DNA from: Hyphomonadaceae bacterium UBA5336
GTDB taxonomy: Bacteria > Pseudomonadota > Alphaproteobacteria > Caulobacterales > Hyphomonadaceae
Reading direction: 5' to 3'
DNA length: 57,959 nt
Assembly: GCA_002408125.1 (NCBI GenBank)
Contig: DHQO01000037.1
Span: 1-57,959 of the forward strand
Position numbers and translations under genes: made by a program. Position 1 is the stretch's first letter; each line of letters begins with the position of its first letter. The notes under the pieces were generated by a model that was not told the origin of the DNA, made no database searches, and saw only the letters and a list, made by a program, of their open reading frames with translations. Below are positions 26,303 to 35,451 of this stretch, piece after piece.

Positions 26303-27739
26303 CTACCGTTTCAGCCGCGCGCCGATCTGTTTGCGGAACTTCTCGCCATAGGGCGGGCGGAGCATGGCGATGATCTCGTTACCGGTCTGGGTGTAGACGG
26401 CGCGGGGGTGGGAGAATTCCTTGAACCCGTCATAGCCGTGATAGCTGCCCATGCCCGACGGGCCGACGCCGCCGAAGGGCAGGTCTTCCTGGCCGACATG
26501 GAAGATCACATCGTTCACCGTCACGCCGCCGGAAATGGTCGATTGCAGCACCATTTCCTTCTCCGCGCGGTCCTCGCCGAAATAGTAAAGCCCCAGCGGA
26601 CGCTCGTTCGCGTTGACATAGGCCACCGCCTGTTCGGGATCAGTATAGGTCTTCACCGGCAGGATCGGGCCGAAGATTTCGTCCTGCATCACCGTCATAT
26701 CGTCAGTTGGATTGAGGACCAGGTGCGGAGGGATCTTGTGATAGGGCTGCTGGGAGAAATCCTCACCCATGGGATTGATCTCGACCACCTCGGCGCCCTT
26801 GGAACGGGCATCCTCGATATAGCCCATCAGCCGATCATAATGGCGCTGGTTTACCACGGAGGTGTAGTCCTCATTATCCTTCAGGCCTGAAGGATACATC
26901 GTGTTCACGGCCGCCTGAGCGGCGCCGATGAAGCTATCGGCCTGTTCTTCGGCAACAATTGCGTAATCCGGCGCCAGGCAGATCTGGCCAGCATTCAGCG
27001 TCTTGCCAGCCATGATCCGGGTTGCAGCCTTGGTCATGTCGGCCGTGCGGCCAAGGATCACCGGGCTTTTGCCACCCAGTTCCAATGTCAACGGGACCAG
27101 ATTGTCAGCTGCCGCGCGCATGACATGGCGGGCAATGGAGGTCGCGCCGGTAAAGATCATATGGTCGAAGGCGAGCTTGGAGAACTCCGCGCCGACCTCC
27201 GGGCCGCCGGTGAAGACGGCGATCTCCTCTTCCGAGAAGGAACGCGCGAACATGGACTTCATGAGCTCGGAGGTCGCCTCGGTAAACTCCGACGGCTTGA
27301 TCATCACCCGGTTGCCCGCGGCCAGCACGCCGGCCAGCGGCGCGAAGGTGAGGTTGACCGGGAAGTTCCAGGGCGAGATCACGCCAACGACGCCCTTGGG
27401 CTGGTAGCGCACCTCGGCCTTCGAGCCGATCAGGCCCAGCGGGAACTCCACCTTGCGCTTTTCGGTGCGCATCCACTTGCCAACATGCTTTTTCGCGTGT
27501 TTGAGCGCGCCGATGGAACCAACCACATCGGTGAACCGCGAGGCATCCCTGGAGCGGTGTCCGAAATCCTCCGCCAGTGCATCCTCGATCTGGACGCGAT
27601 AATCGAGCAGGAGATCGATACACCTGTCGAGCCAGTCGACCCGCTGCTCCACGCTGGGAATGCCGTCGCGCAGGTTTGCCGCCTTCTGGGCCGCGAGTAT
27701 GTCTTCCATCGAGCGCGCGCCGCCGCCTTCAAGTGCCAT
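26303..27739 (-). CDS. Coniferyl-aldehyde-dehydrogenase-type aldehyde dehydrogenase
   Basis: A 478-residue NAD(P)-dependent ALDH of the short class (CalB/ALDH3-like). NAD-binding and catalytic signatures are VVGVISPWNFPVNLTFAPL, VMIKPSEFTEAT, MIFTGATSIARHVM, LELGGKSPVILG (catalytic Glu) and LNAGQICLAPDY (catalytic Cys). The C-terminal GPSGMGSYHGYDGFKEFSH is typical of this group. It oxidises aldehydes to acids, possibly aromatic or fatty aldehydes. The ATG has a GGAGG site 8 bp upstream. It is divergent from the enoyl-CoA hydratase gene. Confidence 0.88.
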   Translation of the reverse strand: MALEGGGARSMEDILAAQKAANLRDGIPSVEQRVDWLDRCIDLLLDYRVQIEDALAEDFGHRSRDASRFTDVVGSIGALKHAKKHVGKWMRTEKRKVEFPLGLIGSKAEVRYQPKGVVGVISPWNFPVNLTFAPLAGVLAAGNRVMIKPSEFTEATSELMKSMFARSFSEEEIAVFTGGPEVGAEFSKLAFDHMIFTGATSIARHVMRAAADNLVPLTLELGGKSPVILGRTADMTKAATRIMAGKTLNAGQICLAPDYAIVAEEQADSFIGAAQAAVNTMYPSGLKDNEDYTSVVNQRHYDRLMGYIEDARSKGAEVVEINPMGEDFSQQPYHKIPPHLVLNPTDDMTVMQDEIFGPILPVKTYTDPEQAVAYVNANERPLGLYYFGEDRAEKEMVLQSTISGGVTVNDVIFHVGQEDLPFGGVGPSGMGSYHGYDGFKEFSHPRAVYTQTGNEIIAMLRPPYGEKFRKQIGARLKR

Positions 27740-27913
27740 GAGAGATCCTCCAGTGCCGCCGGATTCTCGTACCGAGACCCGGACTCTTTCAATGTATACT
27801 TCAATTCACTATCGCCCATCATAGCGAAACAGGGGAGCCCTGTCCCGGCGTCACCGTTGGAGAGCGCGCATGGCGACGCTAAGTTGCCCGGGAACACACG
27901 CGGGAGAGCGCCC

Positions 27914-28705
27914 ATGGATTTCGAGAAAATCACCTATTCGGTCGAGAACAATATCGCCACCATCACCTTCAACGATCCCGCCACGATGAACGCGGCAGGC
28001 GTCGACACGGCCGAGGAACTGCTCCTGGCCTTCGAGATGTCCGGCAAGGAAGCCCGCGCCACCGTGCTGACCGGCACGGGTCGGGGGTTCTGCTCAGGCG
28101 CAAACCTGTCGGGCGGTCTCGGCGGGGGCGACAAGCCGAAAGGCGAGTTCGACGCCGGACAGATGCTCGATGCGGTCTACAACCCGCTGGTCAGCGTCAT
28201 GCGCGAGCATCCCCACCCGATCGTCACCGCCGTCAATGGCGCGGCCGCCGGCGTCGGCTGTTCCATCGCGCTGATGGGCGATCTCATCGTGTGCGCGGAA
28301 AGCGCCTATTTCCTCCAGGCCTTCCGTCGGATCGGCCTGGTGCCCGATGGTGGCTCGACCTATCTTCTCGCCCGCACGCTCGGGCGCGCACGCGCCATGG
28401 AGATGACGTTGCTCGGCGACAAGCTGCCGGCCGCCAAGGCGCTGGAATGGGGCATGGTCAACCAGGTGGTCGCCGATGGCGCGCTGATGTCGACCGCGCT
28501 CGACCTGGCCGAGCGGCTGGCCACCGGCCCGACCAAAGCCCTCGCCATGACACGCAAGCTGGTCTGGGCCGCAGTCGAGGACAGTTGGGAAGCCCAGATC
28601 CATGCCGAGCGCGTGGCTCAGCGCACGGCGGGCCGCACAGCCGATTCCAAGGAAGGCGTGAAGGCCTTCATCGAGAAACGGCCGGCGAATTTCACAGGCA
28701 ACTAG
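27914..28705 (+). CDS. Enoyl-CoA hydratase/isomerase family protein
   Basis: A 263-residue crotonase-fold protein starting at the ATG preceded by GGGAGAG. The oxyanion-hole segments are TGTGRGFCSGANLSGG and VNGAAAGVGCSIALMGDLI. The region after it, FRRIGLVPDGGSTYLLARTL, lacks a Glu at one of the usual hydratase positions (Pro-Asp instead), so the activity may be isomerase or another crotonase chemistry. It is expected to act in fatty-acid or aromatic acyl-CoA breakdown, in keeping with the neighbouring aldehyde dehydrogenase. Confidence 0.85.
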   Translation: MDFEKITYSVENNIATITFNDPATMNAAGVDTAEELLLAFEMSGKEARATVLTGTGRGFCSGANLSGGLGGGDKPKGEFDAGQMLDAVYNPLVSVMREHPHPIVTAVNGAAAGVGCSIALMGDLIVCAESAYFLQAFRRIGLVPDGGSTYLLARTLGRARAMEMTLLGDKLPAAKALEWGMVNQVVADGALMSTALDLAERLATGPTKALAMTRKLVWAAVEDSWEAQIHAERVAQRTAGRTADSKEGVKAFIEKRPANFTGN

Positions 28706-28760
28706 GCCGCCACGTCAGGCCAGCCATTGACCTTCACGCGGCAGACGGGAGAGTGACGTC

Positions 28761-29492
28761 ATGTCCGCCTCGCCTGCCCGCATGAATGAGACCAGCCCGG
28801 TCCAGGTCCAGCTCGCCGGCGAATGGCTGGTACCGCTGTGCGAAGGCGCGCTGTGGTGGCCGGACTGTGAGGTGCTGGTGGTTTCCGACCTGCACCTGGA
28901 GAAGGGCTCCTCCTTTGCAGCACGCGGCCAGATGCTGCCCCCCTATGATACAGACGCCACACTCGCCCAGGTCGAAGCGCTGTGCCGGCGCCATCGCCCG
29001 CGCACCGTGATCTCCCTTGGCGACAGCTTCCATGACCGCAGCGCGGAGCTGCGCCTTTCGCCCCGGTCCACCGCCCGCATCCAGGCGCTGACAGCCGCCC
29101 ATGACTGGATCTGGGTGGAAGGCAACCACGACCCCGACCCGCCAACCCATCTCGGCGGGCGCGCAACTCATTGCCTCGAAGTCGGCGCGCTCAGCTTCCG
29201 CCATGAGGCGACCGCCACACCGGGCGAGATTTCAGGGCACCTGCACCCGGCCGCACGGGTCGCCGGGCGCGCGCGTTCGGTGCGCAAGCGCTGTTTCGCC
29301 AGCGATGGCGAGCGGCTGGTGATGCCGGCACTGGGCGCCTTTACCGGCGGGCTGAATGTGCTCGACCCGGCGGTTCAGGCCGTCTTCTCAGGCGGCCTGA
29401 TCGCTTTCGTGATGGGAAATGATCGCGTGTTTGCGATGAACCAGCGCCAGCTCCTGCCAGACCGGCCGCGGGCCCTGCAATGGCGCTTATGA
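28761..29492 (+). CDS. pdeM: PdeM-like metallophosphoesterase (ligase-associated DNA-damage endonuclease family)
   Basis: A 243-residue calcineurin-like phosphoesterase: VSDLHLEKGSSFAARGQ (D-x-H), SLGDSFHD (GD), WVEGNHDPDPP (GNHD) and GEISGHLHPAA (GHxH). The EKGSSFAARG and SFRHEA stretches match the PdeM group, normally encoded with a DNA ligase and Lhr-type helicase. Neither partner is in this window, so PdeM stands alone here. GGGAGAGTGACGTC precedes the ATG. Its 3' end overlaps the convergent podJ by 6 bp. Confidence 0.88.
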   Translation: MSASPARMNETSPVQVQLAGEWLVPLCEGALWWPDCEVLVVSDLHLEKGSSFAARGQMLPPYDTDATLAQVEALCRRHRPRTVISLGDSFHDRSAELRLSPRSTARIQALTAAHDWIWVEGNHDPDPPTHLGGRATHCLEVGALSFRHEATATPGEISGHLHPAARVAGRARSVRKRCFASDGERLVMPALGAFTGGLNVLDPAVQAVFSGGLIAFVMGNDRVFAMNQRQLLPDRPRALQWRL

Positions 29493-32400
29493 GTTGCCAG
29501 AGCGCTCTGTGCGGGCATTGAGGCTGTCGACCAGTTCCGCCGTGACGGAGCCGGTTTCAGCCAGACCGGCCTGGGCCTGATATTGGCGGATAGCCTCGCT
29601 TGTCGAGTTGCCGAAAACACCATCGGGCGAGCCGGCGTCAAAACCGAGCGCATTGAGCGCCACCTGCACCGCGCGGATGCGGTCTTCCCCGCCACCCTGC
29701 CAGGGCTGGCGGCCGAGTTCGCCATTGGCCGGACCATCAGGCGCAGCCGCGTGCCAGCTCACGACGCGCTCGCGCACTTCACGCGCCGTGTCAGCATCGA
29801 CCTCGCTCAGCATGGCGCGCACCTGCTCCGGCGCGCCGGGATCGCCATTCTCGGCGGCAACCGAAAACCAGAACAGTGCTTCTGCCGGATCGGCCGTCAG
29901 GCCAAGCCCCTGCGAGTAGAGCACGCCGAGATTGTACTGACTGTCGAGCACGCCGTATTCCGAAGCCCGGCGGAACCATTCCGCAGCGCTGGCATAGCTC
30001 TGCGCCCCGCCCTCGCCATCGGCATAATAGACGGCCAGGTCGTGCATGGCGGCGATATTGCCCGCCTGGGCGGCGCGTTCGGTCCACTGGCGCGCAGCGG
30101 CGAGATCGCGCGGCAGCCCGAGGCCCTTCTCGTGCAGCTTGGACAGGCGGTACTGGGCGACTGGCAGGCCATCCTCGGCGGCCTGGCCGATCAGGCTGGC
30201 GGCTTCGGCAAACCGGCTCTCATTGAGATACTGCGTCCCCAGCTCGTACTGCGCGATGCGGTCCCCGTCCTCGGCGGCGCGGTCCAGCGTCAGCGGCGCG
30301 GGGATCGGATCGAAGCTCACCGGTTCGGGCTGCGGCGCGGGGGCCGGTTCGGGCTCGAACTCCATAACCGGCTCCGGCGCGATTTCCGGCAGGGGCTCGG
30401 GCTCGGCCGGCACGCGGTCATGAGTCGCCACGGCGAGGCTCATGGTCTCTTCGCGCAGCAGGTCGGGCGCCGGTTCGGTTTCCGGCTCGGCAGGCGTGAC
30501 CGCAGCGTGCTCGCTCGCGGGCGTCACCTGTTCCGGCATGGCCTGCTTGCCGCGCAGATAGAGGTATCCGGACGTGCCGGCTGTTGCGAGTACGATGAAG
30601 GATGCAGCCGCATAGAGCGGGGCGCGCCCACTCAGAGACAGGCGCGAGCCATCGGAGGAATTGGCCTGGCTGGCAGAGGCCGCAAGAGCCGCACGGCGGG
30701 CGCGGGCGATATAGTCGCTGGCGTCGAGATCCTCTTCCAGGCCGACATCCGGATCCACACCCGGGCCGTCGGGGATCACATCGTCCTCGATCACTTCGGC
30801 CGGATCGAACTCGGCGCCGAACTCGGCGGCATCCAGCGTAGCGCGGGGCATGTCCTGATCGAGGTCGAGATGAGCCGGCGGGCCCTCGCGTCGCAGGGCG
30901 GGCGTGTCGAGCGGGGTATCGAAGACATCGGAATCGCGGGGTTCGCTCTCACCGGACATGACATCGCCCTCGCCCCAGTCTTCCAGTTCAGCGAGCGGAT
31001 CATAGATATCGGGCGCTCTTTTGGGAGCGGCCGCGACCTCAGGCCCGGTGTCGGCGACATAGTCGTCATCGGCGTCGGCCTCGACCGGCTTTGCCCAGTC
31101 CGGCACGCCGGGCTCGAACATCTCGTCTCCAGGCTCGTGTGCGATCAGGCCATCATCTTCATCAACCATGGCCTCTTCAGCGGCCTGGGTCTCTTCCAGC
31201 GCGGCGCTGAAGGCGGCCAGCACATCGTCATCCTCGTTCGCCTGGCGCGGCGCGGCCTCGATCGGGCCGGCCTTCTCCAGGAGGTCGAGCCGGTCGGCCA
31301 GCGAGGCAATGGCCTTCTGGACCGGCGAAACCTGGCGGGAGGTGTCGGCCTGCAGGCGCTCAAGGCGCTCGGACATGTTCTCAAGCGCGTCCGACAGGCG
31401 CGACTCATGGGTCAGGCGGGCATCTTCCATTTTGGCCGAGAGCGCATCGAACGCCTCGTTCTGCCGCCCCTGCAGGCGCTTGGCGACGCTGGCGACCTGG
31501 TCGCCGATCTGGCCGATGGCGCGGGCACTGGCCTCCTCGCTTTCGGTGACGCGCGCTTCCATGCGGTCGGCCAGCTTGCCGACTTCCTCACCGACGCGCT
31601 CGATGACGGAGGCTTCGCGGGTCTCGATCTCATCCAGGCGCGCATCGACGCGGTCTGCGACCGCCGCGATCTCCTCGCGCAGCGCTTCGGTGTCGGCCTC
31701 TCCCGGTTCGCGCGCTTCCAGATTGTCGAGGCGCTTGTCGAAGCTCTCGGAAATACGCGAAACCTGTTCGCCAACGGACTGGAACGCCCGGGCGCTGCGC
31801 GCTTCGCTCTCGCTGTAGCGGTCGGCCAGCGAGGTGAGGCTCGACTGGAGTTCCTCGACCTGCGGGGCAAGGTCGGGGCCGGCAGCCTGGGCGATCTCCT
31901 CGGCCATGGCCTGGCGGCTGGCCTCCACTTCGGCCTTCAGTTCGCCGGCAAGCCCCTCGAAACGGGATTCCAGTTCAGACCGCAGCGCCTGGATCACATC
32001 CGGCCCGGCGCTTTCGGTGAGCGCGGTGAGGCGCTGGTCGAGATTGTCGAAGGTGCCTTCCAGGCCCTTCAGGGCGGCATCGGTGGTACGTTCGGCGCGG
32101 TTGAGCCGGTCCTGGATGCGCACCAGCGTCTCTTCCATGGAGCCGATGGCGCCGGAAACATCCGTCTCCACCTTTGAGAGGCGCGCCTCATTGCCGGCTT
32201 CGGCCTTCTGCGCGGCCGCCTCAACGGCCTCTTCCATGCGCTTGGCAGCATCTGACAGGCGGGACTCTATCCCGGTCTCGACCTTTTCGACCCGCTCGCC
32301 GAGATGGGCAAAGCCGGCCTCGACGCGGCCACGAATGGCATCGCCTTCTTCCTGCTGGCGCTCGCCTTCCTCATAGACATGGGTGGCGAGCTTGCCGAGC

Positions 32401-32849
32401 GCCTGTTCCAGCGAGCGCAGGGCTTCGAGATTCTGCTCAGCCTGATCGTCGGCTTCCAGGGTCTGGATCTTCTCGGTCAGCGCGGCATGGGTCTCGCGCA
32501 GCTCATCGATGAAGGATTCCACATGGGTCGCGACGACGGACTGGTTGTCCTCGGCACGCTCCAGCCGGGCGATCAGCCCCATGACGGACTGGTCGATCCC
32601 GGTGATCGCGAGCGTGGAGCGCGCTTCCACGGCTTCGACCCGGCGGGCGAGCTGGTCAAGCGTTGATTCGGCGCGGGAGGGAGACCCGGAACGGCGGATT
32701 TCGTTGGGCTGAGTGTCGCTGGAGACTTCCAGGATCAGCTTGTTGAGATATTCGCCGAGCGTCATCCCTTCCATGCGGGCCGCATCGCGCGCCGCCTCAC
32801 GAGCACGCTGATCGATTCCCTTTACACTCCAAGGCCCACGCTCGCTCAT
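29487..32849 (-). CDS. podJ: PodJ-like polar localization factor
   Basis: A 1,120-residue protein with the complete PodJ plan. An N-terminal motif GPWSVKGIDQRAREAARDAA and MTLGEYLNKLI (residues 5-39) is followed by a very long coiled coil (about 55-520), an acidic low-complexity region (about 520-740) and one membrane helix (about 745-765). A Pro/Glu-rich periplasmic stretch, Sel1-type repeats (about 860-1003, e.g. VAQYRLSKLHEKGLGLPRDL) and a C-terminal peptidoglycan-binding domain (about 1053-1110, LNALGFDAGSPDGVFGNST) complete it. In Caulobacter PodJ marks the new pole and recruits PleC and pilus and holdfast factors. GGAGTAAGAGACC precedes the ATG. A CtrA box lies 87 bp upstream. Confidence 0.88.
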   Translation of the reverse strand: MSERGPWSVKGIDQRAREAARDAARMEGMTLGEYLNKLILEVSSDTQPNEIRRSGSPSRAESTLDQLARRVEAVEARSTLAITGIDQSVMGLIARLERAEDNQSVVATHVESFIDELRETHAALTEKIQTLEADDQAEQNLEALRSLEQALGKLATHVYEEGERQQEEGDAIRGRVEAGFAHLGERVEKVETGIESRLSDAAKRMEEAVEAAAQKAEAGNEARLSKVETDVSGAIGSMEETLVRIQDRLNRAERTTDAALKGLEGTFDNLDQRLTALTESAGPDVIQALRSELESRFEGLAGELKAEVEASRQAMAEEIAQAAGPDLAPQVEELQSSLTSLADRYSESEARSARAFQSVGEQVSRISESFDKRLDNLEAREPGEADTEALREEIAAVADRVDARLDEIETREASVIERVGEEVGKLADRMEARVTESEEASARAIGQIGDQVASVAKRLQGRQNEAFDALSAKMEDARLTHESRLSDALENMSERLERLQADTSRQVSPVQKAIASLADRLDLLEKAGPIEAAPRQANEDDDVLAAFSAALEETQAAEEAMVDEDDGLIAHEPGDEMFEPGVPDWAKPVEADADDDYVADTGPEVAAAPKRAPDIYDPLAELEDWGEGDVMSGESEPRDSDVFDTPLDTPALRREGPPAHLDLDQDMPRATLDAAEFGAEFDPAEVIEDDVIPDGPGVDPDVGLEEDLDASDYIARARRAALAASASQANSSDGSRLSLSGRAPLYAAASFIVLATAGTSGYLYLRGKQAMPEQVTPASEHAAVTPAEPETEPAPDLLREETMSLAVATHDRVPAEPEPLPEIAPEPVMEFEPEPAPAPQPEPVSFDPIPAPLTLDRAAEDGDRIAQYELGTQYLNESRFAEAASLIGQAAEDGLPVAQYRLSKLHEKGLGLPRDLAAARQWTERAAQAGNIAAMHDLAVYYADGEGGAQSYASAAEWFRRASEYGVLDSQYNLGVLYSQGLGLTADPAEALFWFSVAAENGDPGAPEQVRAMLSEVDADTAREVRERVVSWHAAAPDGPANGELGRQPWQGGGEDRIRAVQVALNALGFDAGSPDGVFGNSTSEAIRQYQAQAGLAETGSVTAELVDSLNARTERSGNS

Positions 32850-32935
32850 GGTCTCTTACTCCGTCTGGTGGGGGCTCCCGCCGCCGGCCCACCGCATACA
32901 CTTGTACAATCTGACCCCTGATGACGTGATCTCCC

Positions 32936-32950
32936 TTAAGGCAGAGTTAA
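32936..32950. promoter_or_regulatory. Putative CtrA binding site upstream of podJ
   Basis: TTAA-GGCAGAG-TTAA matches the full CtrA consensus TTAA-N7-TTAA, and a third TTAA follows at 32955-32958. It lies in the 197-bp divergent gap between podJ and the MerR gene, 87 bp before the podJ start. It fits cell-cycle control of a polarity gene. Binding is inferred from the motif only. Confidence 0.55.
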
Positions 32951-33011
32951 AAGGTTAAGCGTTCGGGCCTTGTCGGTAACTTCTTGTGATTGACGCTGCG
33001 TCGCGTTGACG

Positions 33012-33027
33012 TTGACGTTCGCGTAAA
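33012..33027 (+). promoter_or_regulatory. Putative MerR operator, site 1
   Basis: TTGACG-TTCG-CGTAAA is an imperfect palindrome 20 bp before the MerR start. An extra TTGACG half-site directly precedes it at 33006. The identical half-sites with the same 4-bp spacer recur before the acyl-CoA dehydrogenase gene at 36268. The layout resembles operators of LiuR-type MerR regulators of acyl-CoA catabolism. Confidence 0.6.
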
Positions 33028-33046
33028 GATCGGGCATAAATGCGCC

Positions 33047-33526
33047 ATGCCTGATACAGCCACGACCGTCTCCGCTGCCGACTCACGGACATATTCGATC
33101 TCCGAACTTGCCCGCGAATTCGGTGTTACCCCCCGTGCCCTGCGCTTTTACGAAGACAAGGACATGCTGCACCCGGCCCGGGACGGCATGATGCGCGTCT
33201 ACCGCAATCGCGACCGCGCCCGCCTGAAGGTGATCCTTCAGTGTAAACGGGTCGGGCTTCCGCTCGCCGACATCCGCGAGATCCTCGATCTCTACGGCAT
33301 GGACCGCAATGAGCGCGCCCAGAAACGCGAAGCGCTGAAGAAGTTCCGCCAGCAGGTCGATACGCTGCACCAGCAGCGCGACGATATCGATGCCGCGCTG
33401 GAGGAACTCCATAACGGTATCTCCTGGCTGGAAAGCCAGCTGGCCATTATCGGCCCGGCCTCCGACGAGGCCGAAAGCGTGGCTGCCTATGAGCAGGTCG
33501 CCAAGGCACATATGGACGACGCCTGA
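33047..33526 (+). CDS. MerR-family regulator of acyl-CoA catabolism (LiuR-like)
   Basis: A 159-residue MerR-type protein. The N-terminal winged HTH reads YSISELAREFGVTPRALRFY followed by EDKDMLHPARDGMMRVYRNR. The middle RLKVILQCKRVGLPLADIRE is the second part of the DNA-binding domain, and a dimerising coiled coil follows (about 95-140). The C-terminal effector region is short and has no metal-binding cysteines, as in LiuR-like members. The ATG at 33047 is chosen because the preceding 57 bp of open frame overlap the operator. It directly precedes acyl-CoA dehydrogenase genes, and its putative operator recurs before the next one. Confidence 0.85.
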   Translation: MPDTATTVSAADSRTYSISELAREFGVTPRALRFYEDKDMLHPARDGMMRVYRNRDRARLKVILQCKRVGLPLADIREILDLYGMDRNERAQKREALKKFRQQVDTLHQQRDDIDAALEELHNGISWLESQLAIIGPASDEAESVAAYEQVAKAHMDDA

Positions 33527-33587
33527 GCCTGTTCAGGCGCGTCCCGCCCCCAAAATCCCAGTCCCACACTCGCGATAGAGACCTACT

Positions 33588-35372
33588 ATGCCGCGTTACG
33601 ATGCCCCCATTCGCGACATGCAGTTCGTGCTGCATGACATGCTCGAAATCGAGAAATATTCCAACCTGCCCGGCTTTGCCGACGCCCCGCGCGACGTGGT
33701 CGACGCGGTACTGACCGAAGGCGGCAAGTTCGCCAAGGAAGTGCTCCAGCCGCTGAACATGGTCGGCGACCAGCAGGGCTGTGTCCGTAGCGACGATGCC
33801 AGCGTGAAGACGCCAGACGGGTTCCCGGCGGCCTACAAATCCTTTGTCGAGAACGGCTGGCCGCTGCTGGCGACCGATCCGGAGATGGGCGGCCAGGGCC
33901 TGCCCAAGGTTCTGAACATGGCGATCTCGGAGATGTCCTCCTCGGCGAACATGGCCTTCTCCATGTATCCGGGCCTGACCCATGGCGCCTATGAGGCGCT
34001 GATGGCCGGCGCGTCGGACGAACTGAAAGCGATTTACGGGCCGAACATGGCGTCCGGCGAATGGGCCGGCACCATGAACCTCACCGAGCCCCAGTGCGGC
34101 ACAGATCTCGGTCTGATCCGCACCAAGGCGGTGCCGCAGGCCGATGGTTCCTACAAGATCACCGGCCAGAAGATCTGGATCTCCGGCGGCGAGCAGGACC
34201 TGACAGAGAACATCATCCACCTCGTCCTCGCGCGCATCGAAGGCGCGCCGGAGGGCATCAAGGGCATCTCGCTCTTTGTGGTGCCGAAATACTTTGTCGG
34301 CGAGGATGGCAGCCTCGGCGAGCGCAATGCGCTTTCCTGCGGCGGCCTGGAAGAGAAGATGGGCATTCACGGCAATGCCACCTGCGTCATGAACTATGAC
34401 GATGCCACCGGCTGGCTGGTCGGCGACGAGAACAAGGGCATGCGCAACATGTTCGTGATGATGAACGAAGCGCGCCTTGGCGTTGGCCTGCAGGGCCTCT
34501 CGCAGGCCGAGGTGGCCTATCAGAACGCCGCCGACTTCGCCCGCGACCGCCTGCAGGGCCGCGCGCTGTCGGGCGCCCAGGCCCCGGACAAGCCCGCCGA
34601 CCCGATCATCGTCCACCCCGATGTGCGCCGCATGCTGATGGACCAGAAAGCCTTCGTGGAAGGCGCACGCGCCTTCGCCTACTGGACCGCGCTGCACGGC
34701 GACCTGAAGGACAAGAGCCCGGACGAGAAGGTGCGCGAAAAGGCAGAAGACTATATGGCGCTGATGACGCCGGTGGTGAAAGCCTTCCTCACCGATCGCG
34801 GCTACAAGGCCTGCAATGACGGCCTGCAGCTGCATGGCGGCTCGGGCTTTACCCGGGAATGGGGCATGGAGCAGTTCGTGCGCGACTGCCGCATCACCCT
34901 GATCTATGAAGGCACCAACGGCATCCAGGCGCTTGACCTGGTCGGCCGCAAGCTGGCGGCCAATGGCGGACGCGCCATCTTCACCTTCTTTGCCGAGGTC
35001 GACGATTTCGCCTCCGAATATGGCGACGTGGCCGAGCTGGCGCCCTTCCTGGAGGGCCTGAAGACCGCCAAGGGCCAGTTGCAGGAAGGCACCACCTGGC
35101 TGATGCAGAACGGCATGACGAATTTCAACAATGCCGGCGCCGCCTCGACCGATTATCTCCAGCTCTTCGGCCTGACCGCCTTCGCCTATATGTGGGCGAT
35201 GATGGCCAGGACCGCACTCGACCATGCCGGATCGGGTGACCCGTTCTATGCCAACAAGCTGAAGACGGCGCGCTACTTCTTCGAGCGGGTCCTTCCTGAA
35301 ACCGGCGCCCACCTTGCCAAGGTGAAGACCGGTTCTGAAGCCATGATGGCGCTGGAGCCCGAGGCGTTCTAG
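33588..35372 (+). CDS. Acyl-CoA dehydrogenase with C-terminal extension (DmdC/long type)
   Basis: A 594-residue FAD acyl-CoA dehydrogenase, about 200 residues longer than the short-chain enzymes. FAD/substrate segments are GTMNLTEPQCGTDLGLIRT and ITGQKIWISGGEQDLTENII, plus LHGGSGFTREWGMEQFVRD and YEGTNGIQALDLVGRKL (catalytic Glu region). The N- and C-terminal extra domains match the FadE5/DmdC class. It oxidises acyl-CoA to enoyl-CoA; long-chain or methylmercaptopropionyl-CoA are both possible. It lies 61 bp after the MerR gene and ends at a strong terminator. Confidence 0.9.
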   Translation: MPRYDAPIRDMQFVLHDMLEIEKYSNLPGFADAPRDVVDAVLTEGGKFAKEVLQPLNMVGDQQGCVRSDDASVKTPDGFPAAYKSFVENGWPLLATDPEMGGQGLPKVLNMAISEMSSSANMAFSMYPGLTHGAYEALMAGASDELKAIYGPNMASGEWAGTMNLTEPQCGTDLGLIRTKAVPQADGSYKITGQKIWISGGEQDLTENIIHLVLARIEGAPEGIKGISLFVVPKYFVGEDGSLGERNALSCGGLEEKMGIHGNATCVMNYDDATGWLVGDENKGMRNMFVMMNEARLGVGLQGLSQAEVAYQNAADFARDRLQGRALSGAQAPDKPADPIIVHPDVRRMLMDQKAFVEGARAFAYWTALHGDLKDKSPDEKVREKAEDYMALMTPVVKAFLTDRGYKACNDGLQLHGGSGFTREWGMEQFVRDCRITLIYEGTNGIQALDLVGRKLAANGGRAIFTFFAEVDDFASEYGDVAELAPFLEGLKTAKGQLQEGTTWLMQNGMTNFNNAGAASTDYLQLFGLTAFAYMWAMMARTALDHAGSGDPFYANKLKTARYFFERVLPETGAHLAKVKTGSEAMMALEPEAF

Positions 35373-35396
35373 GGTCTGCCAACTGGAAAACAGACC

Positions 35397-35433
35397 AGGC
35401 CCCGGTCCGTCATGCGCGGACCGGGGCCTTTTT
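35397..35433 (+). terminator. Intrinsic terminator after the acyl-CoA dehydrogenase
   Basis: A perfect 13-bp stem (AGGCCCCGGTCCG/CGGACCGGGGCCT) with a 7-nt loop runs into a T-run, 25 bp past the stop codon. It separates the MerR-dehydrogenase unit from the convergent hypothetical gene. Confidence 0.92.
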
Positions 35434-35451
35434 CATGGAGTGCCGGGACCT

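Noticed and set aside
29583..32177. 864-codon open frame antisense to podJ
   Set aside because: It mirrors the codon bias of the coiled-coil gene on the other strand; there is no start context and no domain.
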